Shown piece by piece: positions 30,201 to 39,331 of a stretch of DNA of 64,000 bases. The position numbers were made by a program, and so were the translations under genes. The DNA is from Acinetobacter pecorum (GTDB lineage Bacteria; Pseudomonadota; Gammaproteobacteria; Pseudomonadales; Moraxellaceae), in NCBI RefSeq assembly GCF_014837015.1, contig NZ_JACSPT010000015.1, forward strand, positions 18,304 to 82,303. Direction: 5' to 3'. Under the pieces are notes generated by a model. It saw only the letters and a list, made by a program, of their open reading frames with translations. It made no database searches and was not told where the DNA came from. Position 1 is the stretch's first letter, and the number at the start of each line of letters is the position of its first letter.

Positions 30201-32009
30201 TCATATTAAATCTAGGAAACTTTGATCTTCCTGATTATCAATTTCAACTTTACATTCTTGCAGCTGTTTTTCAAATTTTTTATAAATATTATCAATTAAG
30301 TTACTATTTTCATTACGAAAAAATTTTGACACTTTATTTATTTTGATTTCATGATCTAAAATTGGCATAGTTTGCATAAATCTATTTACACCATAATTAT
30401 TAAGATTAATAAAAATTGCACTTGATGCTTCCCGACACGAAATTAAGTGATCATACAATAAATGATATAAATAATTACCATGCTTATCATCTAAGGTTTG
30501 AGTAATATCTACCATCGAAATTGTTGCTTCTACATAGTTCACAGTTTCATGTGAATTATCTAAATCTGCTTCCAAATGATAAACATCATACCCCTCCTCT
30601 AAAGAAACATTTAAGCTATTTTTAAAAGATTCAAGGTTAGGATAAATTTCAAAAAAACACTCTAATGATGGTTTTAATAAATACTTTTTATATCTATAAC
30701 TATCAATTTCTGATAAAAATCTAATCTCAGATTTATATTTTTTTCCTTTTTCATCTAATAGTTTATAAGTCTGTTCAGCTAAGTCTTGAGGCCTTTTCTT
30801 AAAAAAAGAAGCCACAAAAAATTCCTGAATAGAGCGATGAATAAAACTGTAGTTATTACCATCACGAATAATTAAACATAAATTTTTACTAATATCTTCC
30901 AATAAAGCTGAAGGATCTTCTTTTGGGAATTTCTTAGTTATTGATTTTTTAATACATTCCAAAAGATCCTGTCTACTATTAAAAATTAATTTATTTTCAT
31001 TTTTAGAAATAAAGCACAAAATTTCAAACCACTCTTGTAGCTCACTTTCATTTAAATTACTTTTAAATTCTCTCTGGTATCCTGGCTTAGTTCGATCATG
31101 CTTATAAATTAAAACACTAAATAACTCTTCATAAAATTTGGAAAGACTGTCAGGAATAATTAATTTTGCTCTATAAGTCATTACAAAAAGAGTAACCATT
31201 AAAGGAGTTTTTAATAACTCATCAACTTTTAATGGGCTTTCTTGCAAAGCATTTACAAGATTGTCGAATGAGTCATCATCATCTACAAGTTTTCTAATTA
31301 AACCTATTATTTCATCATCATCATAAGGTCTTATACTTAGTACCTTAAAAAAATTACTCGATTGAATGGCATTATCTGGTCGTGAAGTTATTACGATTTG
31401 AGTTTGTGGATATTGTTGACTAATACTCTCAAGATCTTTAATTACATTTGATACATCTTTTTCTTTTAACTCATCAAAACCATCAAGCAATAAAACAATT
31501 TTTCCAGATTTTAACACCCAATTTAATAATTCATCACTAACTGAAAAAACCCATGAACTAATTGCTTCTTTTATATGACTTAAAATCTCAGCTTTTTCAT
31601 TTAATTTTCTTAATTCAATAAAAATTGGGATTCTTTTTTCCCCTTGATATTCCCTATAAGTCAAATATCTTAATAAAATTGACTTGCCTTGACCTGCAAC
31701 ACCCTCAATTACGAAATTTTTTAATGAAATATCTTCTATAGTTTCAGCTTTTATATACCCCTTATCGCTATTAATATAGGGTGGATAATAAAATAAATTT
31801 AAATCAATAGCTTCATCTCCTTTATAGATTGTTTTTACCTTCTTTATATTCTCTATTTTACTTTCTAACTTCCCAGAAATATCATTCAACTTTTGTTTTT
31901 CAAGATGAAATTTGGTTTCTTTTTTTACAAAATCATAAAGATCATTAAGTGGCTTATTTATCACTTTAAATAGAGCTGACAATGAAGGATCTACCATACA
32001 AAAACTCAT
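30201..32009 (-). CDS. Stand-alone NACHT-domain NTPase (bNACHT-like, probable anti-phage)
   Basis: 602 aa. After about 95 helical residues comes a NACHT module: Walker A GVAGQGKS (103-110), IPIFIELRKL, Walker B IVLLLDGFDEL (171-181), sensor ITSRPD (207-212), then TPLMVTLFVMTY and the winged-helix region. A C-terminal part of about 160 residues (from about 440) has no repeats I recognise. Published bNACHT proteins have a short C-terminal domain and protect against phage as single genes, which fits this layout. The coding strand is far more AT-rich than its neighbours. The start is ambiguous (32009 or 31997). There is no partner gene. Function is inferred from the family. Confidence 0.82.
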   Translation of the reverse strand: MSFCMVDPSLSALFKVINKPLNDLYDFVKKETKFHLEKQKLNDISGKLESKIENIKKVKTIYKGDEAIDLNLFYYPPYINSDKGYIKAETIEDISLKNFVIEGVAGQGKSILLRYLTYREYQGEKRIPIFIELRKLNEKAEILSHIKEAISSWVFSVSDELLNWVLKSGKIVLLLDGFDELKEKDVSNVIKDLESISQQYPQTQIVITSRPDNAIQSSNFFKVLSIRPYDDDEIIGLIRKLVDDDDSFDNLVNALQESPLKVDELLKTPLMVTLFVMTYRAKLIIPDSLSKFYEELFSVLIYKHDRTKPGYQREFKSNLNESELQEWFEILCFISKNENKLIFNSRQDLLECIKKSITKKFPKEDPSALLEDISKNLCLIIRDGNNYSFIHRSIQEFFVASFFKKRPQDLAEQTYKLLDEKGKKYKSEIRFLSEIDSYRYKKYLLKPSLECFFEIYPNLESFKNSLNVSLEEGYDVYHLEADLDNSHETVNYVEATISMVDITQTLDDKHGNYLYHLLYDHLISCREASSAIFINLNNYGVNRFMQTMPILDHEIKINKVSKFFRNENSNLIDNIYKKFEKQLQECKVEIDNQEDQSFLDLI

Positions 32010-32140
32010 TTTGAAATATTAATTATTGACCAAATAATAACTTATTTATAAAACACATTAAAGCCATGAATTTTCTAAAGATTAATTTCAAAACTCTTAA
32101 GTGTATCAATCCCTCAAAGTCGTTTTTTATACGTGACTAG

Positions 32141-32290
32141 TACCCTCATCCCCCGCCTTCTCTTGCACTTCGCTTAAAGCAGTGCTTTAAGCTCGTTCAG
32201 GGAGAAGGAGCTTTCATTACAAATTATTTGCCGTTATAAATTTAGTATTGAAAGTTCCCTCTCCTCTTAGGAAAGGGTTAGGGAGAGGTG
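32141..32290. repeat. Composite palindromic intergenic repeat
   Basis: Two units. The first pairs CCTTCTC (32156-32162) with GAGAAGG (32202-32208) around a perfect inner hairpin GCTTAAAGC-AGT-GCTTTAAGC (32172-32192). The second (32255-32290) pairs CCTCTCC with GGAGAGG around TTAGGAAAGGGTTA. From memory, similar CCCTCTCC/AGGGAGAGG palindromes are dispersed between genes in Acinetobacter genomes. It separates the NACHT gene from the next reverse-strand gene. There is no ORF in the 32010-32305 spacer. Confidence 0.6.
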
Positions 32291-32305
32291 ATTAAGAATC
32301 CCAGT

Positions 32306-32794
32306 TCATAGTCCCACCTTATTCAGCAAATCCGGTGTCAAAAAAGTCTGTACCACACGATTTAAATCGATATAACGCAGCACACCTTTGAGCTGGTTAT
32401 TGATTTCAGGATTCTTTAAAATTTCCTCTCCTGTGGTTTTGCCCAAAGCCTGAAAACTGTCTCCAACTGCCTGTAAACCTTCAGCCTGAATCATCGCCTT
32501 GGTTTGTGCTGAACATTGCTCAACTAAAATGCGCTGCAACACCGTCGCCAGATTCTTGTCTAATGCTTCCTTTTGAGTAGCGGTTACATTGCTAAAAGCC
32601 TTTAAGTCCGGATGATTACCCAATGCCACAAAGGTCCATTGCAAGACCGTGGTTTTATCCGTGGCTGTAGTGGATTTCATCAAACAGTCACTGAGCTGGT
32701 TGACTGTCGGACCAGCCAATGTCAGCTGAGTTACACCCAATAATACGGTTGCCATGAAAAATGCACGAAGACCAGATAAACTTTTCACGCCCAT
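32306..32794 (-). CDS. Small secreted protein of unknown function
   Basis: 162 aa from ATG 32794, chosen because GGAGAGGGTT lies directly upstream; an in-frame start 34 codons earlier would add a non-secretory extension. A signal peptide (VKSLSGLRAFFMATVLLGVT, cleavage after TLA) is followed by a helical domain with Cys in DCLMKS and EQCSAQ that may pair. I do not recognise the family. It is followed downstream only by the palindromic repeat, and upstream by the terminator of the M13 peptidase. Confidence 0.7.
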   Translation of the reverse strand: MGVKSLSGLRAFFMATVLLGVTQLTLAGPTVNQLSDCLMKSTTATDKTTVLQWTFVALGNHPDLKAFSNVTATQKEALDKNLATVLQRILVEQCSAQTKAMIQAEGLQAVGDSFQALGKTTGEEILKNPEINNQLKGVLRYIDLNRVVQTFLTPDLLNKVGL

Positions 32795-32900
32795 AACCCT
32801 CTCCTTTTTTACCCGTTCAATCTGCTTGAACAAAACACTATTTTGTAGCATGGAAAAGGGCAGCGAACCTGTTATGAGTCTGTAACCGACTATCAAGCAT

Positions 32901-32932
32901 AAAAAAATCCTGACATCTATCAGGATTTTTTC
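32901..32932 (-). terminator. Terminator after M13 peptidase 1
   Basis: AAAAAATCCTGA-CATCTA-TCAGGATTTTTT. It is read on the minus strand just after the peptidase stop. Confidence 0.88.
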
Positions 32933-32957
32933 AGGATCTATTCATCCAATAATATGC

Positions 32958-35006
32958 TTACCAGATTTTCACGCGCTTATCCGCTTCCAAATACATTTTG
33001 TCGCCTTTTTTCACGCCAAAAGCCTCATAGAATGGGTCTTGATTCAGCAATGTTGCACGACCACGAATCGGTGCTGGCGAGTGTGGGTCGGTTTTTAACA
33101 ATTGCAGGGTCAATTCTGGACGTACTTTGGCACGCCATGCTTGCGTCCAACCCATATAGAAACGCTGATCACCCGTATAACCATCAATCACCGGTGCTGG
33201 CTTACCATCTAGTGACAACTGATATGCTTTATACGCCACGGCAAGTCCAGAGTTATCAGCAATGTTTTCACCTAAAGTCAGCTCACCGTTTACGAAATAA
33301 CCCGGCAACGCTTCATAGCTGTTGTATTGCTCCACCAAAGCTTTGGTTTTCTCTTTAAACTTTTTTTCGTCTTCTTCAGTCCACCAGTTTTTCATATTGC
33401 CATCAGCGTCAAAGCGACTGCCTTGGTCATCAAAGCCATGGCTAATTTCATGCCCAATCACTGCCCCAATCGCCCCATAGTTCACAGCATCATCGGCATC
33501 CATATCAAAAAATGGCGGTTGTAAAATGGCTGCTGGGAAAACAATTTCATTGCCCATTGGGTTGTAATACGCATTTACCGTTTGTGGTGTCATATGCCAT
33601 TCTTCACGATCGACGGGGTTAGCCAGTTTACCGAGCTGAATGTCATACATAAAATCGTTTGCACGACGTAAATTGCCAATCAGGTCACCCTCTTTAATCT
33701 CAAGCTTGCTGTAATCACGCCATTGGTTTGGATAACCAATTTTCACACGGAAGTTTTTGAGCTTATGGTGCGCTTGTGCTTTGGTCTCTGCCCCCATCCA
33801 GTCAAGTTGAGACAGATTTTGCTCAAAGGCTAACATCAAGTTGTCGACCAATTTTTCCATACGCTGTTTCTTTTCAGGTTGGAAATACTTCGCCACATAA
33901 ACTTGACCTAAGCTTTCACCGAGTACGGTATTGGTTAAGTCCACACCACGCTTCCAACGTGCACGCTGCTCCATGACACCGCGTAAAGTTTTGCTGTACA
34001 TATCGAAGTTTGCATCAGCAAAAGCTTGGCTTAAATAGGGTGAACTGCCATTAATAACATGGAATTTTAAATAGCTTTGCCAAACGCTTAGTGGTGTACT
34101 GCTTAAGATAGTATTAAGGTCTTTAAAGTAACTTTCTTGCGTCACAATAAAGGTTTTTGCCTTCTTATCTAAACTAGTCGCTTTAAAGTAAGTTTTCCAA
34201 TCAAATGCCGGGGTTAACTGTTGTAATTGCTTTAATGTATAGATGTTATACATTTTTTCGTAATCACGGTTTTGCACGTTATCCCACTGAATTTTGGCAA
34301 TGGCAGTTTCAAGTGCCAAAATTGATGCCGCTTGTTTGGCAGCATCCGCTTGTGATTCACCCGCCAAGGTCAATACTTTAACAATATGCTGTTCATAAGC
34401 TTCACGGGCTTTTTTTAGTTTTTCATCGTCTTTTAAATAATAATCTCGGTCAGGTAAACCTAGACCAGATTGACCAAAGAACAATGCATGCTGGTCAGAT
34501 TTTTTTAAATCTGGAATCACACCAAAATCAAACGGTGTTGTGACATGTTGTTTAGCAAACTCTGCCAAGACTAAAGTAAAATCTTTTTGATTTTTAATGC
34601 CTGCAATTTTATTCAGCTCAGGCGCCAATGGTTCAAGACCTTTACGATTTAAAGTGTCAGTGTCCATATAGCTCGCATATAAGCTACCGACCTTGTGTTC
34701 ATTGCTACCCACAGCAGCTTTGCTTTTTGCTAACTCTTCGACAATATCATGCAACTGCTGGGTCGAATTTTCACGCAAAATGGTAAATGCACCCCAGTTT
34801 GGCATATCAGCAGGGATTTCTTCATTGTCTAGCCAGTGACCATTCACATGCTGATAGAAGTCCTGTTGTGGTGCAATTTTTTTATTAAAATGCTGTTGGC
34901 TTACCCCTGAGCTAAGTGCTGTAACAACGGTTTGATCGGAAGCATAATTTGCAGAGGAAACTGCCAGCAAGGCACTTACCAGGGCGGATTTTAGAAAAAC
35001 TTTCAA
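32958..35006 (-). CDS. M13-family zinc endopeptidase (neprilysin/PepO-like), copy 1
   Basis: 682 aa. The signal peptide is MKVFLKSALVSALLAVSSANYA. Zn-binding HEISH (about residues 518-522, in VIGHEISHGFDD) is followed by the third ligand in GENIADNSG. The C-terminus (MYLEADKRVKIW) ends in the conserved M13 Trp. The start of the mature part, DFYQHVNGHWLDNEEIPAD, is the usual PepO opening. It probably degrades short peptides in the periplasm or outside the cell. It is paralogous to the next gene and separated from it by 191 bp. Confidence 0.93.
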   Translation of the reverse strand: MKVFLKSALVSALLAVSSANYASDQTVVTALSSGVSQQHFNKKIAPQQDFYQHVNGHWLDNEEIPADMPNWGAFTILRENSTQQLHDIVEELAKSKAAVGSNEHKVGSLYASYMDTDTLNRKGLEPLAPELNKIAGIKNQKDFTLVLAEFAKQHVTTPFDFGVIPDLKKSDQHALFFGQSGLGLPDRDYYLKDDEKLKKAREAYEQHIVKVLTLAGESQADAAKQAASILALETAIAKIQWDNVQNRDYEKMYNIYTLKQLQQLTPAFDWKTYFKATSLDKKAKTFIVTQESYFKDLNTILSSTPLSVWQSYLKFHVINGSSPYLSQAFADANFDMYSKTLRGVMEQRARWKRGVDLTNTVLGESLGQVYVAKYFQPEKKQRMEKLVDNLMLAFEQNLSQLDWMGAETKAQAHHKLKNFRVKIGYPNQWRDYSKLEIKEGDLIGNLRRANDFMYDIQLGKLANPVDREEWHMTPQTVNAYYNPMGNEIVFPAAILQPPFFDMDADDAVNYGAIGAVIGHEISHGFDDQGSRFDADGNMKNWWTEEDEKKFKEKTKALVEQYNSYEALPGYFVNGELTLGENIADNSGLAVAYKAYQLSLDGKPAPVIDGYTGDQRFYMGWTQAWRAKVRPELTLQLLKTDPHSPAPIRGRATLLNQDPFYEAFGVKKGDKMYLEADKRVKIW

Positions 35007-35197
35007 AGCTTGTTATCCTCGCGCTTCATTGCGCAGTTGAGTTATCAATATGTGTGGATTTCATCATCGAACACTTAAGTCTTTATAAGCAGCATATATG
35101 CCAGTTTTGAAACAGGTTTTTGCTCTACATAATGTTCTTTTTCAAGAAAAACAGGCATGTTTCTTTTCAGGTTGACAGACCTATTTTTCTCATTCTG

Positions 35198-37237
35198 TTA
35201 CCAGATGGATATCCGTTTTTCTGGAGGTAAATACATCTTGTCACCTTCTTTAATTTCGAAAGCCTCATAGAAACTCTGTTGATTACGTACAGCGCCATTT
35301 CCACGCACGGGTTCCGGGGCATGGAGGGCAAGATTCAGACTATTCAACAGATATTCAGGATTACTCTTGCTGCGCCATACCTGTGCCCAACCCATATAAA
35401 AGCGCTGATCCCCACTAAAGCCATCAATGACAGGTGCTGGCTGACTTTTAAGGGATAATCTATAAGCCATATGTGCGACACCTAACCCCAGGTTATCTGC
35501 AATATTTTCACTTGTATTTAATTCAGCATTTACCTTGTATCCGGGTAATGCTTCATACTGTTTATATTGCTCGACCAAGGCTTTGGTACGTTCATTAAAT
35601 TTTTTACGGTCATGCTCGTTCCACTTTTCTCCACCCTTACCTTTTGCATCAAAATGACTGCCCTTATCATCAAAACCATGACTAATCTCATGTGCAATCA
35701 CAGCGCCTATGGCCCCATAATTGACCGCAGGATCATGGCTTGTATCATAATAAAATGGAGGGTGCCAGATTGCCGCTGGTAGCACGATTTCATTGAGTTG
35801 GGCGTTATAGTAGGCATTTGCCGATTGCGACAACATGTACCAGGTTTCCGGATCAATGGCCTGTCCTACCTTGTCCAGTTCACGTTGAAAATTTAATATT
35901 CGGGTACGCTGGATATTTCCGATCAGATCATCTTTACGAATTTCCAAGGCTGAATAGTCGCGCCATGTTTTTGGATAGCCAACTTTGACATTAATACTAT
36001 CCAGTTTATGGCGCACTTCTCTTTTGGTATCCGCTCCCATCCAACTGGCTTGATCAAGTTTTAGATGAAATGCTTTACGGATATTTTCCACCATTTCCAG
36101 CATGGCCGGGCGTTGTGTTTCATCAAAATACTTTTCTACATAAAGCTTGCCAAGAATATTCCCTAAAATGCCGTTGGTCAGTTCAAGAGCAGATACATCA
36201 CGTGGAGAACGCGTTTGGATTCCATTTAAAGCAGTATAATAAAAGTCAAAATAATGTTTCTGAAAAACTTCAGTTAAATATGGTGAATAACTGTTGATCA
36301 AATTAAATTTCAAATAGGTTTGCCAGGTTTCGATCGGAATGACCTTCCATAATTCGTCCAGTTGTCGTAAATAATCAACCTGAGAGATAGCAACCTCTTT
36401 TCCTATACCTTTTAGGCCTAGTTCTGAAAAATAACTCATCCAGTCAAAAGAAGGCATGAAGGTAATAACATTTTTAGGTGCAAAGATATAGGTTTTCACC
36501 TCATCATGGCGTAACTCCGTGGCTGACCAGCTAATTTTTGCCAATGCCTTTTCCAAAGCCAGGATGGTGCGTGCATCTTCAATCGGCTTGGGCTGACCGG
36601 CAAAATTTAAGGTATTGGCAACATACAGCAGATAAGTATTCCGAAGTTCTTGGTGGCGTGGTTGCTCGCTCAGATAAAAATCACGGTCAGGCATGCCCAA
36701 TTCACCCTGCCCCACAAACATCAAAGCCCTTGAAGACGCTTTTCGGTCCTGATGAAAATCGGTAGAAAATGGCAAGTTCAGGTCAATTTTTTCTGCATAG
36801 GCAAAGAATTCTGCCAGATCTTTTTTAGTCCTGATATTTTCAATCCGCTGCAAGTCTTGTTGTAATCCTGCTAACCCAATGTGCTCCAGACGTTTGCTAT
36901 CCATATAACTGGCGTATAAATCTGCGACTTTTTGTTCATTGCTGCCTTGCGGATGCTGCTTTTTAGCCAGTTCATTAAAAATGGTAAATAACTGATGACT
37001 TGACTTCATACTCAATTCGGCAAATGCACCTGATAGGGCCTGATCTTCAGGAATTTTTGCAGTTTTCAGCCAGTTTCCATTTACGAACTGATAAAAATCC
37101 TGCTTTGGGTCTACTGTCCTATCAATAGAGCTAAGATCAATTGCTGACTTTAAGTAAGTCGTAGTCACTGCATGATTCATTGGTGAAGCTATAAATGCAC
37201 CCATAAAAATCAAGTGACTTAAAATATATTTTCTCAA
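35198..37237 (-). CDS. M13-family zinc endopeptidase (neprilysin/PepO-like), copy 2
   Basis: 679 aa. The signal peptide is MRKYILSHLIFMGAFIASPM. The active site is HEISH in VIAHEISHGFDD (about residue 514), with third-ligand motif SENIADNLG and C-terminal Trp (RISIW). All catalytic residues are kept, so it is not a decayed copy. The two copies differ across most surface regions (for example LDQASWMGADTKREVRHKL versus LSQLDWMGAETKAQAHHKL), so the duplication is old. I see no clear terminator between the two, and co-transcription is possible. Confidence 0.92.
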   Translation of the reverse strand: MRKYILSHLIFMGAFIASPMNHAVTTTYLKSAIDLSSIDRTVDPKQDFYQFVNGNWLKTAKIPEDQALSGAFAELSMKSSHQLFTIFNELAKKQHPQGSNEQKVADLYASYMDSKRLEHIGLAGLQQDLQRIENIRTKKDLAEFFAYAEKIDLNLPFSTDFHQDRKASSRALMFVGQGELGMPDRDFYLSEQPRHQELRNTYLLYVANTLNFAGQPKPIEDARTILALEKALAKISWSATELRHDEVKTYIFAPKNVITFMPSFDWMSYFSELGLKGIGKEVAISQVDYLRQLDELWKVIPIETWQTYLKFNLINSYSPYLTEVFQKHYFDFYYTALNGIQTRSPRDVSALELTNGILGNILGKLYVEKYFDETQRPAMLEMVENIRKAFHLKLDQASWMGADTKREVRHKLDSINVKVGYPKTWRDYSALEIRKDDLIGNIQRTRILNFQRELDKVGQAIDPETWYMLSQSANAYYNAQLNEIVLPAAIWHPPFYYDTSHDPAVNYGAIGAVIAHEISHGFDDKGSHFDAKGKGGEKWNEHDRKKFNERTKALVEQYKQYEALPGYKVNAELNTSENIADNLGLGVAHMAYRLSLKSQPAPVIDGFSGDQRFYMGWAQVWRSKSNPEYLLNSLNLALHAPEPVRGNGAVRNQQSFYEAFEIKEGDKMYLPPEKRISIW

Positions 37238-37667
37238 GCGATAAATCTCATTATTTTATATGGTTGAAATCAATTGGTTTTTTATTTTTTAACGCATTGT
37301 CCTCTATATTCAAAACTGAATAGTTTTAAGCAAAGGATGTACCAATATAACTCATTATATATGGTTGAATAATCTTAAATTTAATCAACAGAAATAATAA
37401 ATAAATTCCCGATAATGACTACTACCTGATATGAAAGCTTCTTTTTATTTCTGGCCTGCTAAATTTTTTAATATCACCATAGCAGTCATTATTCATTTTT
37501 CTAACCCCATAAAAGCAAAATATTTTATCAGTTTTAGAGCTATTTTTAATATTCTCTATCTTGGTGCTTATAAGCATAAATCAAACTATTTTTCATTTCG
37601 ATCGCCTGAAAAAGAGATACACGCTCTCTTTTTCAGGCACTAAAATTTTCACGAAAAGATCTTAAAG
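37238..37667. other. Intergenic region with a long hairpin
   Basis: About 430 bp, AT-rich. The only structure is a perfect 14-bp inverted repeat, GCCTGAAAAAGAGA (37604-37617) / TCTCTTTTTCAGGC (37625-37638), loop TACACGC, 30 bp beyond the stop of the lipoprotein gene. It may terminate that gene, but no T-run follows the stem. No convincing ORF. Confidence 0.5.
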
Positions 37668-38711
37668 TTACTTGATCTGTCTTAACATATTTTTTGCACC
37701 ACTATGATTATAGTTATTGGCTAAATTTTGCAGAATCCGCTTGGATTGAGCTTTAGCATTCGGGAAACGGCTGGCATAGACCGGAATACTGTTCAGGCAG
37801 CGCGCGACCAGCATCCCTGATTCAGTATAGACACGTGTCCCTTCTGTACCCTGCAATTTTCCATAATTATAGGCACGCTGTGCGTTGTTACAGGCATTGT
37901 TAAGATTCTTGCCGCTGTTAATATCACGACGTGCCGCCACATAACTTTTCATCTGTTGTTGCTGAGGTGTTTCTGCCACCACAGCGCGAGCTGATGCTGC
38001 CAGCTGTCTTTTTTCTGCTTCTTTTTTCTCCAGCTCTCTTCTTTCTAATTCTTTGCGCTCTACTTCTTTTCTCTCCATATCTTTGACCGCTAATTCTTTA
38101 AGTTCCTTGGTATTCTTTGCAGCAGAAGCTTTATTAGTAGTGGTATTTTTGAGCGAGGAAGCCATATTTTTTTCAGCTGCAAGCTTGGCTTTAGGACGAT
38201 AAAAATTTTGGGCTTTGGAAAGACTCATAAGTTGGGTGAGTAATCGAACACTGCGCGTCTGGCTGGTTTTATCAACCTGCCGCTCAGAAATCGGCTCAAT
38301 CGAAACAATCCAGCTTTCTGTCAGATCATCCATACGACACTGATAGGCACCACTTCCCTGGACAACACCTCGATTGCTGCTCAATCGTTTGCGTTGAGCC
38401 ACATCTGCTACAGCATTAAAAGTACTTTTGTACAGCAGAGAAAATTTACCGCCCTGTTCATGACAATATTGCGTCAGTATGGACCGAGGATACATCGCCT
38501 GAGTGGTATTATTTTTCTGTGCTTGCCCCCAAAGATAAATATAATCTTTTGCACTACCATCACGTTGATTTAAAGCCCGTTTGGCAATTAGCTCGTCAGG
38601 ACTGGCAAAAGGATGTAAAACCTCTGTTTTCAACCGGTTCATGCTATTACAACCGACTAAACTCGCTACCCCTATTATTAGAATAATTACTTTTAGCTTC
38701 TCAGCAAACAT
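37668..38711 (-). CDS. Lipoprotein with charged coiled coil, function unknown
   Basis: 347 aa from ATG 38711; an upstream in-frame start would place 42 unlikely residues before the signal peptide. Lipobox SLVGC lies near residue 21. An N-terminal globular part contains paired Cys (QYCHEQGG, YQCRMDD). A Lys/Glu/Arg-rich helix follows (about 195-240, with repeated MERKEVERKELERRELEKKE), then a C-terminal domain with Cys in NNACNNAQ and ARCLNS. I recognise no family. The gene is single and could tether something to the envelope, but that is only suggested by the architecture. Confidence 0.78.
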   Translation of the reverse strand: MFAEKLKVIILIIGVASLVGCNSMNRLKTEVLHPFASPDELIAKRALNQRDGSAKDYIYLWGQAQKNNTTQAMYPRSILTQYCHEQGGKFSLLYKSTFNAVADVAQRKRLSSNRGVVQGSGAYQCRMDDLTESWIVSIEPISERQVDKTSQTRSVRLLTQLMSLSKAQNFYRPKAKLAAEKNMASSLKNTTTNKASAAKNTKELKELAVKDMERKEVERKELERRELEKKEAEKRQLAASARAVVAETPQQQQMKSYVAARRDINSGKNLNNACNNAQRAYNYGKLQGTEGTRVYTESGMLVARCLNSIPVYASRFPNAKAQSKRILQNLANNYNHSGAKNMLRQIK

Positions 38712-38934
38712 CTCAACCCCAAACCCCTGTATAACAAAGCGAAAATAGCACAAAACCATAAACACAAGATATTGATAATTATAAAATTTAAACGGTAAAA
38801 AAATACATATCCGTCTCAAGTCTGCTAATTGTGCCAAGCTTCACATGATAAAAATTGACACAAGTATCATTATTAACCCAGATCAAATAATAAACAATAC
38901 TATATAGGACTCAAGAAAAAGAAAGAAAAAACAC

Positions 38935-38970
38935 ATAAAAAACCGAAGAAGGCGGTGATTCCTTCTTCGG
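38935..38970 (-). terminator. Orphan rho-independent terminator
   Basis: CCGAAGAAGG-CGGTGATT-CCTTCTTCGG. On the minus strand the stem is followed by TTTTTTATG. No annotated gene ends here; the nearest upstream reverse-strand gene, sbmA, already has its own terminator. Confidence 0.7.
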
Positions 38971-39273
38971 CGGCTTATTCAGATAACGCTACAGAGCTTT
39001 ATTATTATGTGTAATAAAAATTACCTTTTATCCACTATAGCATTGCCTGAACAAGATCAGCATAAGAATAATTTCCTCAACGTACATTTTTTATTTTTAT
39101 ACGTGAACCACTGGAAATTAAACACCATCTTGGCTGGCCATTAGGATTCTAGCCAAGAAAAAAATAATTGAATACCCCAATATTAGGAGGTTCTACAACT
39201 ATTTTTCCGGTTCATTCAGATTAGGGTTGGATCGTTATTTTCCATTGGATTTTGTGAACTAAATCACAATAAA

Positions 39274-39301
39274 CAAAAGCCAAACTTAACTCTGTTTGGC
39301 T
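39274..39301 (-). terminator. Terminator after sbmA
   Basis: AGCCAAAC-TTAACTCT-GTTTGGCT; on the minus strand it is followed by TTTTG, 30 bp after the sbmA stop. Confidence 0.75.
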
Positions 39302-39331
39302 GATAAAGTACACTAATAATATGAGAAAAAA

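Larger units (their letters stand above)
38712..39331. other. 620-bp spacer with two reverse-strand terminators
   Basis: The spacer lies between the lipoprotein gene and sbmA (both reverse). It holds the sbmA terminator near 39274-39301 and a second, orphan terminator at 38935-38970, with about 300 bp between them and no ORF on the minus strand. A further inverted repeat CTTGGCT/AGCCAAG lies near 39130-39158. An untranslated RNA gene is possible but not shown. Confidence 0.45.

Noticed and set aside
30201..32009. Avs-type antiviral STAND ATPase
   Set aside because: Too short, with no TPR repeats and no N-terminal effector nuclease; the NACHT (bNACHT) family fits better.
37431..37643. 70-aa forward ORF before the lipoprotein gene
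   Set aside because: Composition follows AT-rich spacer DNA and the frame ends inside the hairpin; there is no ribosome binding site.
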